DNA of 64,000 nt from Gilvimarinus polysaccharolyticus (GTDB taxonomy: Bacteria; Pseudomonadota; Gammaproteobacteria; Pseudomonadales; Cellvibrionaceae), in assembly GCF_001187555.1 (NCBI RefSeq), contig NZ_LFIJ01000002.1:1364545-1428544 (forward strand), written 5' to 3'. Shown here one piece after another: positions 8,895 to 17,829 of this stretch (the stretch's first letter is position 1; every line of letters begins with the position of its first letter). The translations under genes and the position numbers were made by a program. The notes beneath the pieces are model-generated. The model ran no database searches and was not told the DNA's origin. It saw nothing but the letters and a program-made list of their open reading frames with translations.

Positions 8895-10110
8895 TTTGAT
8901 ACAGTGGACGCAGTGTTGTTAGCAGCGTCATACTTATAGCGACAGAGATTAACATAACCGCCAATACCGGTTTTAAACTGCCATCGTAAAAAACACTGCC
9001 TAACGCTCCCATACCTGAGCCCAATGCAAACATAGACACCGTTTGTATGGCTGCAGCACTGCCACCGCGATGCGGCGGAAACATAGCCATAAAGCGCGTC
9101 ATGCCGGCGGGATTGCTCACCCCGACACAGCCCACGCTAAGTATCACTAATGGTACCGCCAGCGTCAGTGTTAAAGTTTCGGTCCACGTCAGGATGGCCA
9201 TTAAGACAACCAGTATTGTTTGTACGCTAATGCTGATGCAAAAAAGCTTCATGGGGTCCATTACGCTTAACAATCTTGCGCTTAACGAATTGGCGGCAAT
9301 TAATCCCACTGCGTTCAGGCCAAATAAAATCGAAAAAGTTGTTTCGTTTACCCCAAAGTACGTCATATACATAAATGAGGCGTGGGTAACGAAAATAAGT
9401 AACACGCCTGCGGCCGAGCCAATACACAGTGCAAAGCGCAGGGCGAGTAACTGACCTTGGTGTCGGTGTAATAAAATCGCGCGGTACTGCGAGACAATAT
9501 GTTTTAACGATAATTGCTGCTTAGGCTCGATTAATGTTTCAGGAATCATGCGCAGCATAATGGTAAACATAGCAATGGCGTATAACACCTGAAAAATAAA
9601 AATACTGCGCCAACCAAACTGTAGCAGGCCTGTTCCTATTAATGGCGCCACCACCGGCGCTATCATCATAACCATCATTACCGTGGCAAAACGCTGGCCG
9701 ATTTGTTCGGCAGGATAGGAATCTCGCACCTGCGCCATGGCGGTTATGGTCGCAAAACCGCCGCCAAAGGCTTGCAATAAACGCCACAGATTAATCACGT
9801 TCGCGGAATCTGACAGGGCGATGGCGCCACTGGCGATAATAAATAAACCCGTCCCGATTACACAGACTGTTTTGCGCCCCACCTGATCTGAAATAGGGCC
9901 GCCCATCAGCTGGCCTAAAGCAAACCCCACCAAAAAAGTACTGATTGAGGCGTTGAGCGTGGCAATGGGGACATTGAGCGCTTGCGCCATAGATGGCAGC
10001 GCCGGTAAATAGGCATCCATAGCCACTGGTCCCAAGGCTACAAGAGCGCCTAGATACAGTAAAAAATAGCGCGGCAACGCCATTGTTTGGCGAGAATCCT
10101 GATTCTTCAT
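8881..10110 (-). CDS. MFS multidrug efflux transporter, Bcr/CflA family
   Basis: A 409-residue inner membrane transporter with about 12 hydrophobic helices. The first helix ends in MDAYLPALP (31-39), typical of Bcr/CflA transporters, and the loop 2-3 motif A reads GQLMGGPISDQVGRK (66-80). Members are proton antiporters for drugs such as bicyclomycin or chloramphenicol and for some amino-acid derivatives; the substrate here cannot be told. The start is the ATG at 10110; a second in-frame ATG at 10083 (MALPRYF) is an alternative. No LysR-type or TetR-type regulator lies beside it. Confidence 0.88.
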   Translation of the reverse strand: MKNQDSRQTMALPRYFLLYLGALVALGPVAMDAYLPALPSMAQALNVPIATLNASISTFLVGFALGQLMGGPISDQVGRKTVCVIGTGLFIIASGAIALSDSANVINLWRLLQAFGGGFATITAMAQVRDSYPAEQIGQRFATVMMVMMIAPVVAPLIGTGLLQFGWRSIFIFQVLYAIAMFTIMLRMIPETLIEPKQQLSLKHIVSQYRAILLHRHQGQLLALRFALCIGSAAGVLLIFVTHASFMYMTYFGVNETTFSILFGLNAVGLIAANSLSARLLSVMDPMKLFCISISVQTILVVLMAILTWTETLTLTLAVPLVILSVGCVGVSNPAGMTRFMAMFPPHRGGSAAAIQTVSMFALGSGMGALGSVFYDGSLKPVLAVMLISVAISMTLLTTLRPLYQTSDS

Positions 10111-10292
10111 ATGGGTTTATTGGTCTGTTGCGGGGTTTTGTAAAGTGTAACGTACCAGCGCAGATAGTGGCGAACAATAGCCATAATACCGCCGTTATTT
10201 CGCTAGATGGGGCGGGGGGATAGACAGCGCCGCGAGGCTGGGAGACAATCGCACTTAATGTAATTGTCATAAAGACTACAAGAGAGGCTGTG

Positions 10293-11429
10293 ATGTCCCT
10301 ATTATCTGCTCGTCGTATTACTTTATTCTCACTGTTAACTATGTTAATCCTGCCGGTATTTGCCGATGTTGTGGTCAGCGAGTTTGGTGCACTCGACAAT
10401 AATCGCACTAGCCACTTGTACCGTTTAACTAACGCCCAAGGCAGTAGTGCCGAGCTCACCAATCTAGGGGCGTTGTTGGTGAGCCTGAAGGTTCCTGATC
10501 GCAATGGTGATTACGCCGATGTGGTGTTGGGTTTTGATACAGCTCAGCAGTATTTGACCGACAGCCCTTTCTTTGGCGCGACAATTGGCCGTTATGCTAA
10601 TCGTATCGCCAGTGGCCGTTTTAGCTTAAACGGCCAAACCTATCAGCTGGCTAATAACAATCCGCCCAATCATTTACATGGCGGAGCGGTGGGTTTTGAC
10701 AAACGTTTGTGGCGGGGCGAGGTGCTGGATAACTCCGATGAGCCCGCGGCGCGCTTTACTTTGCTGAGTGAAGACGGCGATGAAGGTTATCCGGGAAATT
10801 TACAGGTGGCCGTTACTTATCGGTTAACCGCCGATAACGCGCTGCAGATTGATTACCAAGCGAACTCCGATGCTGCTACCGTTATTAACTTAACCCATCA
10901 CAGTTACTTTAATTTGTCTGGGCACACATCGGGCGATGTTCTAGCGCAGCAATTACAAGTTAATGCAGATTTTTATACCCCTGTTGATGGCAATGGAATT
11001 CCTACCGGCGAGATTTTATCGGTGGACAATACACCGTTTGATTTTACCCAGAAAAAAGCCCTAGGGCGGGACATTAAGGCCGACAATGCAATGTTAAAAG
11101 CGGCGCTTGGGTTCGATCAAAACTGGGTGTTGCGTGCCGGCAAATTTGCCGACGATTTAGTTCTGGCGGCGACTCTAACAGACCCCGTCAGCGGCCGCCA
11201 ATTGCAAGTATTAACCACAGAGCCTGGTTTACAGGTTTACACCGGTAATCACCTAAGTGCGAATGCGCTGGGCAAAGACGGATTCGCTTACAGCAAACAC
11301 GCCGGGGTTGCGTTAGAGCCGCAGCATTTCCCCGATTCGCCCAATCAGCCGCATTTTCCGCGCACGACGTTAAAAGCGGGCGAGACTTTTTCCTCTCGCA
11401 CCGTTTATCAGTTTTCGCTGATGCAATAG
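10293..11429 (+). CDS. galM: Exported aldose 1-epimerase (mutarotase)
   Basis: Interconverts alpha and beta anomers of aldoses such as galactose or glucose. After an apparent signal peptide (about 24 residues, ending ...LPVFA) the mature protein carries the family motifs NHLHGG (about 126-131), THHSYFNL (201-208) and ALEPQHFPDSPN (about 340-351), supplying the two catalytic histidines and the catalytic glutamate. The export signal is the odd point: E. coli GalM is cytoplasmic, whereas many polysaccharide degraders make periplasmic versions that act on sugars as they enter the cell. ATG 10293 sits 5 nt behind AGAGAGG; the GTG one codon earlier is less likely. A bidirectional terminator follows. 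The gene stands alone with no gal or xyl neighbours. Confidence 0.88.
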   Translation: MSLLSARRITLFSLLTMLILPVFADVVVSEFGALDNNRTSHLYRLTNAQGSSAELTNLGALLVSLKVPDRNGDYADVVLGFDTAQQYLTDSPFFGATIGRYANRIASGRFSLNGQTYQLANNNPPNHLHGGAVGFDKRLWRGEVLDNSDEPAARFTLLSEDGDEGYPGNLQVAVTYRLTADNALQIDYQANSDAATVINLTHHSYFNLSGHTSGDVLAQQLQVNADFYTPVDGNGIPTGEILSVDNTPFDFTQKKALGRDIKADNAMLKAALGFDQNWVLRAGKFADDLVLAATLTDPVSGRQLQVLTTEPGLQVYTGNHLSANALGKDGFAYSKHAGVALEPQHFPDSPNQPHFPRTTLKAGETFSSRTVYQFSLMQ

Positions 11430-11545
11430 CAGTGCGGTTAGTGTGAGTTATATACTTAGAGCGCTACTCTACTGTCGACAGCAATAGTGTATGTTAGTCA
11501 TATTGTCTGAGTGTTTATAGCCTAGACTAAGTAAACCTTAGCCAT

Positions 11546-11587
11546 AAAAAAACCGCCCGGTTATTCATAATAATCGGGCGGTTTTTT
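11546..11587. terminator. Bidirectional intrinsic terminator between galM and argS
   Basis: A run of A, then CCGCCCG, a short loop, CGGGCGG and a run of T form a strong hairpin with A and T tracts on either side. It serves both convergent genes, galM on the plus strand and argS on the minus strand. Confidence 0.9.
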
Positions 11588-11604
11588 ATGATGCTGACGT
11601 TAGC

Positions 11605-13338
11605 TTACATTCTTTCGCTAACTTCAATCCCTAGCATATCTAAGCCGGTTGCCAAGGTGCGTGATACGGCGTGACATAAGCGTAAACGACTGGCGCGAAC
11701 ATCGGCGGCCACGTCCGATTTTAAAATCGGGCAGGCTTCGTAAAAGCGCATATATAAGCTGGCCAGGTCGTACAGGTAAGTACACAGTAAATGCGGCATG
11801 GCATCTTGCGCTACTTGTTCTAACACTTCGCCCAGTTGCAGTAGTTTTATCGCCAGCGATTTTTCTTGTTCGCAGCCTAGCACAATCGTGCCGGTTAAGT
11901 CGTTCGGGTCTATATCGGCCTTGCGAAAGATACTTTGGATCCGGGTGTAAGCGTATTGCAAATAAGGTGCGGTGTTGCCCTCAAAGCTGAGCATGGTGTC
12001 CCAGTTAAAGACGTAGTCGTTGGTGCGGGTTTTGGATAAGTCGGCGTACTTAACCGCGCCAATACCTACCTTGCGGGCAATCTCATCGGCGCCTTTCAGT
12101 TCTGGGTTCTTTGCCGTAACCACGGCAGCGGCGCGTTCAACAGCTTCATCCAGCAAGGCCGATAATTTAACGGTGCCGCCTGAGCGGGTTTTAAAGGGTT
12201 TGCCATCGGCGCCCATCATGGTGCCAAAGGGGTGGTGCTCTAAGCTTACCTCGGCAGCTACAAAGCCGGCTTTGCGGGCTAGAGTAAACACTTGTTGCAT
12301 GTGCAGCGACTGCCGCGCATCGATAAAGTACAAAATTCGGTCGGCGCCTAAGGTGCCGGCGCGATAGCGAATAGCGGCTAAATCGGTGGTGGCGTATAAA
12401 AAGCCGCCGCCTTTCTTTTGAATAATAACCGGCGAGGGGTTGCCTTCTTTGTCGGCCAGCTCAGCCAAAAATACCACTTGTGCGCCTTGGTCTTCTACGG
12501 CTAATTGCTGATCTTTTAGCTCTTGCAGTAGTGGGGCTAAATCATCGTTGTAAAAGCTCTCGCCACACACGTCAGCGTCGGTAAGCGTAACGTTGAGTTT
12601 GCGATAAATATCGGTGCTGTGCTCCAGTGATATCTGTTTGAATTGCTCCCACAATTTTAAAATATTTGCGTCGCCCGATTGCAGTTTAACCACATATTCG
12701 CGGGCTTTGTCGGCAAAGGCTGGATCGGCATCAAAGTGCGCCTTCGACTGCTGGTAGAAAACTTCCAAGTCTTTCAGCGCCATCGCGGCACTGGCATCAG
12801 TTTGTAGGGTTTCCTCAAGCTCGGCGATCAGCATGCCAAACTGAGTCCCCCAGTCGCCCACATGGTTTTGGCGAATCACTTTGTGGCCTAAACGGCTGAG
12901 TATGCGTACCAGTGCATCGCCAATAATACTCGAGCGCAAATGCCCTACGTGCATCTCTTTGGCAAGGTTGGGCGACGAGTAATCGATCACAATCGTTTTG
13001 GGCTCGGCCGCGGGGTTAATCGCAAGCGCTTTGTCCTGTTCGGCCTCGGCGACGCACTCGGCGAGCCATGCGGGCTTTAAATGGATATTGATAAATCCGG
13101 GACCGGCGATTTCCAGCTTGTCGGCGATATCGTCTAGCTCGGCCAGTTCGACAATTTTAGCTGCCAACTCACGTGGGTTACTGCCCATTTTTTTGGCAGC
13201 TCCCATGGCGCCGTTGGCTTGGTAGTCGCCAAAGCCTGCTTTTTTAGCGGCTGCCACCATAGGGCGGCACTCGGCAGGGATGCCAGCTAAGGTCATGGCT
13301 GTTTGGATTCGAGTGGTAAGCTGTTCGCGGATGTTCAT
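11605..13338 (-). CDS. argS: Arginyl-tRNA synthetase
   Basis: Class I aminoacyl-tRNA synthetase that charges tRNA-Arg with arginine. The 577 residues open with the arginyl-specific N-terminal domain ([10 protein letters not shown]...), followed by SSPN (121-124) and HVGH (130-133), the HIGH signature, then a Rossmann fold, and a degenerate KMSKS loop (KPFKTRSGG) as in most ArgRS enzymes. The C-terminal anticodon-binding helical domain ends with GIEVSERM, a conserved ArgRS tail. Length is normal. It reads convergently to galM and shares its terminator. Confidence 0.97.
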   Translation of the reverse strand: MNIREQLTTRIQTAMTLAGIPAECRPMVAAAKKAGFGDYQANGAMGAAKKMGSNPRELAAKIVELAELDDIADKLEIAGPGFINIHLKPAWLAECVAEAEQDKALAINPAAEPKTIVIDYSSPNLAKEMHVGHLRSSIIGDALVRILSRLGHKVIRQNHVGDWGTQFGMLIAELEETLQTDASAAMALKDLEVFYQQSKAHFDADPAFADKAREYVVKLQSGDANILKLWEQFKQISLEHSTDIYRKLNVTLTDADVCGESFYNDDLAPLLQELKDQQLAVEDQGAQVVFLAELADKEGNPSPVIIQKKGGGFLYATTDLAAIRYRAGTLGADRILYFIDARQSLHMQQVFTLARKAGFVAAEVSLEHHPFGTMMGADGKPFKTRSGGTVKLSALLDEAVERAAAVVTAKNPELKGADEIARKVGIGAVKYADLSKTRTNDYVFNWDTMLSFEGNTAPYLQYAYTRIQSIFRKADIDPNDLTGTIVLGCEQEKSLAIKLLQLGEVLEQVAQDAMPHLLCTYLYDLASLYMRFYEACPILKSDVAADVRASRLRLCHAVSRTLATGLDMLGIEVSERM

Positions 13339-13516
13339 AGTACTCAGGTCTTTATGGTGTGAGGCGCAATTGTACCGGTCGGGCGCGAGAGTGTCATCTG
13401 CCTAGGGGGCGGTGAGTGGTGCAAAACGGTTAGGTTAAAAGATGTGAGCTGCGCAGGTTTCAGCTTGGCGATGGAAGGGCTACACTCAATGGGTACATCT
13501 AACCTTGGAGGTGAGC

Positions 13517-14302
13517 GTGAGTCTGCCATTGCAACTGTGTGAACAAATTCACGCCGAGTGCATTAACTCGGTGTTAAAAATTCAGATTAACCGTCCAGCC
13601 CAGAAAAATGCCCTGTCGTTGGCCATGTACCAATCGCTGGCCGATGCACTCGGGTGGGCGCAAACCGCCGCCGAGGTGCGGGTAGTGCGCATAACCGGCA
13701 GTGGCGATAGTTTTACCTCGGGTAATGATTTGGCCGATTTTCTGGCGGCGCCCGAGTTGACAGAGGCACACCCTGCGCGTCAATTTATGCGTGCGGTGAT
13801 GGGGCTGCAAAAACCGTTAGTGGCTGAGGTAAATGGCGCTGCCGTAGGTATTGGCACGACCTTATTGCTGCATTGTGATTTGGTGTACGCCTGCGAAGAT
13901 GCGTTTTTTCAGCTGCCGTTTGTCAAGCTGGGCCTGTGCCCCGAGTTTGGCGCAAGCGCTCTGCTGGCCGATCGGGTCGGTGTCGCGCGGGCGCGCGGGA
14001 TGCTTATGCTGGGCGAGCCTGTAACCGCCTCGGCGGCTTATCGGTTTGGTTTGATTAACGAAGTTTACAGTGATGAACGCTTGGTGGGCGAAGTGGATTG
14101 GGTCTGCCGCGAGCTGGCAAGCCGGCCGCCGCACGCCTTGGCGGTGACCAAACAGCTGTTGCGCGCGCGTGATCAGCTGGACCTTGAGGCGGTTATCGAG
14201 GCGGAACTGGTGGAGTTCTCTCAATGCTTGAGCGGCGACGAATGCCGCGCGGCAGTACAAAAATTGATGTCTGCGAATAAGACTTCCGGTGATAAGGAGT
14301 AG
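13517..14302 (+). CDS. Enoyl-CoA hydratase/isomerase family protein (possibly enoyl-CoA isomerase)
   Basis: A 261-residue crotonase-fold protein. The first oxyanion-hole region is SFTSGNDLADF and the second is NGAAVGIGTTL. Classical enoyl-CoA hydratases have a catalytic glutamate shortly after the second (GGGCELA); here that position is occupied by threonine/leucine (IGTTLLL). The second acidic site is kept: LPFVKLGLCPEFGAS. A single acid in 'LGLxPEFGAS' is the pattern of delta3,delta2-enoyl-CoA isomerases, so isomerase activity is more likely than hydration; this is inference. I chose GTG 13517 because GGAGG lies 4 nt upstream. It runs straight into the SDR gene (stop 4 nt before that gene's GTG), which fits a joint role in oxidation of unsaturated fatty acids. 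Confidence 0.8.
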   Translation: MSLPLQLCEQIHAECINSVLKIQINRPAQKNALSLAMYQSLADALGWAQTAAEVRVVRITGSGDSFTSGNDLADFLAAPELTEAHPARQFMRAVMGLQKPLVAEVNGAAVGIGTTLLLHCDLVYACEDAFFQLPFVKLGLCPEFGASALLADRVGVARARGMLMLGEPVTASAAYRFGLINEVYSDERLVGEVDWVCRELASRPPHALAVTKQLLRARDQLDLEAVIEAELVEFSQCLSGDECRAAVQKLMSANKTSGDKE

Positions 14303-14306
14303 GGCT

Positions 14307-15119
14307 GTGGCTGTAACTATTGATTGTGCAGGAAAAATCGTATTAGTCGTTGGTGGTACCAGCGGTATTTGTCGAGGTATTGCCGAGCGTTACGCCAGCT
14401 GTGGTGCCAAGGTGTGCGTGATTAGCCGATCGCAGGATAAAATTGATGCAACGGTAAAGGCGCTTCACGAGCTGGGTGCAGAAGACGCCTGTGGTTACAG
14501 TGCTGATGTGCGCGATGGTGATGCTGTACGTGATGCTGTGGGCCAGTTGCACACTCGCTGGGGGGCGCTGGATATCGTCATTTCAGGTGCGGCTGGTAAC
14601 TTCCCCGCACTGGCTCGGCAGTTATCCGATAATGGTTTTAGCGCGGTGGTGGATATCGATCTGAAAGGAACTTGGCATGTCATGAGTGCGGTCTACCCTT
14701 ATTTGCGTAAACCCGGTGCGGCCATTGTCAATATCTCGGCGCCGCAAGCTCAGCTTGCCATGGCTGGGCAAATTCACGTTTGTGCCGCTAAAGCTGGGGT
14801 GGATATGATCACCCGTACTTTAAGTCTCGAATGGGGCGCCGAAGGCGTGCGGATCAACTCGATTATTCCCGGCCCTATCGAGGGTACCGAGGGAATGGAG
14901 CGCTTGGCGCCGGGCGAGCAGATGCGCGCCAAAATCATTCAAACCGTTCCACTTAAACGCATGGGCCAGCCGCGCGATATTGCCGATGCCTGTTTGTTTT
15001 TAAGCTCCGATTTAGCCAGCTTTATTACCGGCGCGGTGATTCCGGTAGACGGAGGTTGGCAGTTGGGCGGGGCGGCCTCAATAGGCACCGCGTTGGGTAA
15101 GATGCTAGACGATAAATAA
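14307..15119 (+). CDS. SDR family oxidoreductase, 2,4-dienoyl-CoA reductase-like
   Basis: A 270-residue short-chain dehydrogenase. It looks most like the peroxisomal-type 2,4-dienoyl-CoA reductases: AAGNFPA in place of the usual NNAG, CAAKAGVD at the catalytic lysine with no standard Y-x-x-x-K tyrosine (a histidine-valine pair takes the place), and PGPIEGTEGMERL in the C-terminal substrate region. Such enzymes reduce 2,4-dienoyl-CoA with NADPH during beta-oxidation of polyunsaturated fatty acids. Odd point: the nucleotide loop reads GGTSGICRGIA, with cysteine where the third glycine of GxxxGxG is expected. GTG 14307 sits 7 nt behind AAGGAG. It is in an operon with the preceding hydratase/isomerase gene. 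Confidence 0.82.
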   Translation: MAVTIDCAGKIVLVVGGTSGICRGIAERYASCGAKVCVISRSQDKIDATVKALHELGAEDACGYSADVRDGDAVRDAVGQLHTRWGALDIVISGAAGNFPALARQLSDNGFSAVVDIDLKGTWHVMSAVYPYLRKPGAAIVNISAPQAQLAMAGQIHVCAAKAGVDMITRTLSLEWGAEGVRINSIIPGPIEGTEGMERLAPGEQMRAKIIQTVPLKRMGQPRDIADACLFLSSDLASFITGAVIPVDGGWQLGGAASIGTALGKMLDDK

Positions 15120-15220
15120 CCTGAAAGGTGAGTAGCGCTGCTTTTTTCGATCCCTACATGAGGCAAGTATATAGTGGCTTACATTAATAACGCGTTGCGC
15201 ATTACAACAAGAGTGGCTGC

Positions 15221-15625
15221 GTGAAACTTGACATAAACGCTAAATTTTCAAGCTATCCAGCCGCCGCACAAAAGCAGCTTCAATGTGTGCGCCAACTTAT
15301 ATTTTTGGTGGCAAAAGAGAACAACCTGAATACGGTTACAGAAGCCCTTAAGTGGAATGAAGCCAGTTACCAAGTAAAAGGTGGCAGTACCATACGAATG
15401 GACTGGAAGCCAAAAGATCCCGACGTCATCAAAGTGTTTTTTCATTGTCAGACTCGACTGGTTGAAACCTTTAAAGAGGTTTACCCCAGCGAGTTTGATT
15501 ACGAGGGCAATAGAGCTGTGGTTATCCCGTTGAACTGCAGCATCCAGGATAGCCCGTTGGGCCACTGCTTGCAGTTGGCCCTAACGTACCATAGCGTAAA
15601 GCACCTGCCGTTGCTTGGTGCTTGA
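15221..15625 (+). CDS. DUF1801 domain protein
   Basis: A 134-residue cytoplasmic protein whose centre reads 'ALKWNEASYQVKGGSTIRMDWKP', with L-K-W-x-x-P/A-S-Y near 43-50. This matches DUF1801, a family that includes YdhG and some proteins described as iron chaperones (frataxin-like fold). GTG start at 15221. No partner genes help to define its role; the next gene is a GFA-like protein. I regard the family call as likely and the function as unknown. Confidence 0.72.
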   Translation: MKLDINAKFSSYPAAAQKQLQCVRQLIFLVAKENNLNTVTEALKWNEASYQVKGGSTIRMDWKPKDPDVIKVFFHCQTRLVETFKEVYPSEFDYEGNRAVVIPLNCSIQDSPLGHCLQLALTYHSVKHLPLLGA

Positions 15626-15682
15626 GGCGCTTAACATTGTGGGTAACAATAAAAATACGATTAACATCAAACAGAGGCTAGC

Positions 15683-16228
15683 GTGGACAATCATAAGGTT
15701 ATAGCGAGCTGCCAATGTGGGAGCGTGTCGTTTGCTGTTAGCGGAGCCCCCATTATGACCGTTGCGTGTTGTTGCAATAGCTGCAGAGTCGCGGGCCACC
15801 AATTAGAGGCTCGGCCTAAAGCATCGGCCATTATGGCTGCGGACGATAGCACCGAGTATATGATGTACCGTAAAGACCGTGTGCGCTGCCAGCAAGGCCA
15901 CGACTTGTTACGCGAACACCGGCTAACCCCACAAGCGCCAACCCGGAGGGTGGTGGCTATTTGCTGTAACTCGGCTATGTTTGTTGAATTTAAAAGCGGG
16001 CACTGGCTGTCAATATACAAAAATCGTTTCGCAGCAATTGACCAACCAAAGATTGAACTGCGTACGATGACAGGGCATCGAAGCCCTGGTGTTGAGTTCA
16101 CAGATGATATACCAAGCCCCAAAAAACATACCGCTTGGTTTATGTGGAAGTTACTTGCCTCGTGGGCTGCAATGGGTTTTAAAGCCCCCAAAATTGACTA
16201 CGTTAAAGGCAAAGTTGAGAGTCAATAA
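15683..16228 (+). CDS. GFA-like / DUF6151 zinc-site protein
   Basis: A 181-residue protein that begins with CQCG (about 10-13) and CCCNSC (about 29-34), the first two zinc-binding clusters seen in the GFA (glutathione-dependent formaldehyde-activating) fold, and has a further cysteine pair (ICCNS) near 95. It ends in a helix rich in tryptophan and lysine. The overall layout fits the DUF6151 branch of that fold. Whether it binds glutathione is unknown. GTG start at 15683 follows an AGAGG site. It lies 57 bp behind the DUF1801 gene, perhaps on the same transcript. Confidence 0.68.
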   Translation: MDNHKVIASCQCGSVSFAVSGAPIMTVACCCNSCRVAGHQLEARPKASAIMAADDSTEYMMYRKDRVRCQQGHDLLREHRLTPQAPTRRVVAICCNSAMFVEFKSGHWLSIYKNRFAAIDQPKIELRTMTGHRSPGVEFTDDIPSPKKHTAWFMWKLLASWAAMGFKAPKIDYVKGKVESQ

Positions 16229-16613
16229 AAACAATAATAATTAGAATTATTTTAGAGCTCAGTTAGCAGGCATATACAACTATTAAATATTCATTGCCCA
16301 GATAGAGTCCTGATTTTTAGGCGTTTATAGTATTTTTATGAATGCTGTCACTTAATCACGACGGATCTTTTTCTTCGTTGACTTACTCTAGTAATATTGG
16401 TGAGTTATCAGTTGGACTTGGTTTAGCAGAGCGAGTGGAAGGCTAAGCGTAGCCCTCGGATTAACATCCAAAATATTACATCGCTTATGGGGCGTGATGC
16501 TCTTAATCGTGGTGTTGTTTAAAACCTATTAGGGCTTAACGCGGCAGCGGTTGAATTGGTGCGCGGACTGGGGCAGACTTCAAACACTATTTATTGGCTA
16601 AAAGGACGAACCT
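16229..16613. other. Intergenic region, no gene seen
   Basis: About 385 bp, AT-rich in its first third. I tested for short frames, tRNA-like folding and paired repeats by eye and saw nothing convincing. It must hold the promoter of the DUF3617 gene. The stretch 16440-16580 is less AT-rich and could be decayed coding sequence, but I could not assign it. Confidence 0.4.
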
Positions 16614-17162
16614 ATGAAATTGCTTAAACACGTTATGGCCTTCAGTACTATTGGTGTTTTGGCGCTTAGTGTAAGCGCTACCCAGGCGGCAGACTCCAAC
16701 ATGAAACCCGGCTTATGGCAGCACCAGTTACAGTTCACCAGCGAGACGGGTGAGTTTGAGCGGATGATGCAGCAATTACGCGAGCAGATGCAAGCTATGC
16801 CTGCCGCGCAACGCGAGATGATGCAGAACATGATGAAGTCGCAGGGCGTCGATTTTGACTTCCAGAACCAAACATTTAAAACCTGCCTCACCCCAGAAAA
16901 AGCCGCCGAGGGCAACCTAGCGTTAATGGAAAATAACGATTGCGAAGAAACCGCTCGTAGCAGCAGTGGCGATAGCACGACGATTACTTTTGCCTGTAGT
17001 GGCGAAACTCGTTCGGAGGGCACAATCACGCTTGATGGCGATACTCGTTACTCAGGCGAGTCTAGTGCCGATGTCGAGCTGCAGGGTAAACTTCAGAAAA
17101 TGACCGTCGCTCATCAAGGCGAATGGCTAGACAGCGATTGCGGTGATGTCCAACCCCAGTAA
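16614..17162 (+). CDS. Exported DUF3617 protein
   Basis: A 182-residue protein with a cleavable signal peptide (about 25 residues ending SATQA). The mature part starts 'MKPGLWQHQLQF', typical of DUF3617, followed by a methionine- and glutamine-rich helix (about 45-75) and a beta-rich half with four cysteines placed for two disulphides (C in TCLTPE, NDCEE, FACSGE and SDCGD). DUF3617 proteins are periplasmic and of unknown function. AAAGGA ribosome site 8 nt before the ATG. A terminator hairpin follows. Confidence 0.85.
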   Translation: MKLLKHVMAFSTIGVLALSVSATQAADSNMKPGLWQHQLQFTSETGEFERMMQQLREQMQAMPAAQREMMQNMMKSQGVDFDFQNQTFKTCLTPEKAAEGNLALMENNDCEETARSSSGDSTTITFACSGETRSEGTITLDGDTRYSGESSADVELQGKLQKMTVAHQGEWLDSDCGDVQPQ

Positions 17163-17174
17163 TCTTATTATATT

Positions 17175-17213
17175 AAAGATCCTACGGCAGCAGGCTGTTA
17201 CCGTAGGGTCTTT
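17175..17213 (+). terminator. Intrinsic terminator after the DUF3617 gene
   Basis: AAAGA-CCTACGG on the left pairs with CCGTAGG-TCTTT on the right around a 13-nt loop. The T run is short (TCTTTAAT), so it is a moderate terminator, and the flanking A/T pairing may let it work in both directions. Confidence 0.65.
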
Positions 17214-17460
17214 AATGACCTGCCGCTCGCCGTTGTTCTAAATCCCAGATCATTTTAATGCAGTAAGAATGTCACGCTCTTTGCCCGTCCGGTATTCTAA
17301 AGCGGCGCTTACGCCCCGTTTATCTGAGTGCACTAACGCGTATCCAGTTTAAATCCAGCCGCTCACCAGTACTTTCTCTCGCAAGTTTTGTGTGCATTTA
17401 TACAGGATAATGACACGTGCTTAAGTCGAAGACTTGTAATGTAAGCTAGTTCTATAACAC

Positions 17461-17829
17461 TTATTTTTCCAGCCGGCTAACAACCAACCCCGCCAACCAC
17501 CACACCAACAATCCCAACAAAATTCCTGCAGTATTGGCCGCAATATCGCGCACGTCAAAGCTGCGCCAAGGTAGGGTGTATTGGATGCACTCGATAGCCG
17601 TAGAAAATAAAAACAGAACCATAAAACGCCATAGGCTTGAGCGTTTGCCAAAGGCAAAGCCTATAGAGACTCCCGCCGCAACGTATCCACTAAAGTGCAT
17701 CAGTAAATCGTTATAGTCGCCAATTGCGGCTCCCGGGTTTTTGGCTACGCCAAAACCGATATAGCTGACAAGCATGACAAAAAACTGCGCGACGCACAGC
17801 ATACGCCACGTGCGAAGGCAGATTTTCAT
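17461..17829 (-). CDS. VanZ family membrane protein
   Basis: A 122-residue protein with four hydrophobic segments (about 8-27, 45-60, 65-83 and 95-115). It has 'DLLMHFSGYV' at the second helix and 'ECIQYTLPWRSFDVRDIAANTAGILLG' at the third and fourth, the E-x-x-Q...R-x-x-D-x-x-x-N-x-x-G core of the VanZ-like family (as in teicoplanin-resistance VanZ and many proteins of unknown role). The start codon overlaps the stop of the universal stress gene by one base, so it is the last gene of the SulP-Usp-VanZ operon. Confidence 0.85.
   Translation of the reverse strand: MKICLRTWRMLCVAQFFVMLVSYIGFGVAKNPGAAIGDYNDLLMHFSGYVAAGVSIGFAFGKRSSLWRFMVLFLFSTAIECIQYTLPWRSFDVRDIAANTAGILLGLLVWWLAGLVVSRLEK

Noticed and set aside
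9791-10504. Long minus-strand frame of 237 codons across the exporter start and galM
   Set aside because: It overlaps two well-supported genes, the exporter in another frame and galM on the opposite strand, and its translation is low-complexity with no recognisable domain.
16412-16540. Possible integron attC site, from GTTGGAC and GCTTAAC hexamer-like boxes
   Set aside because: The boxes are in the wrong order and no hairpin joins them; no integrase or cassette array is present.
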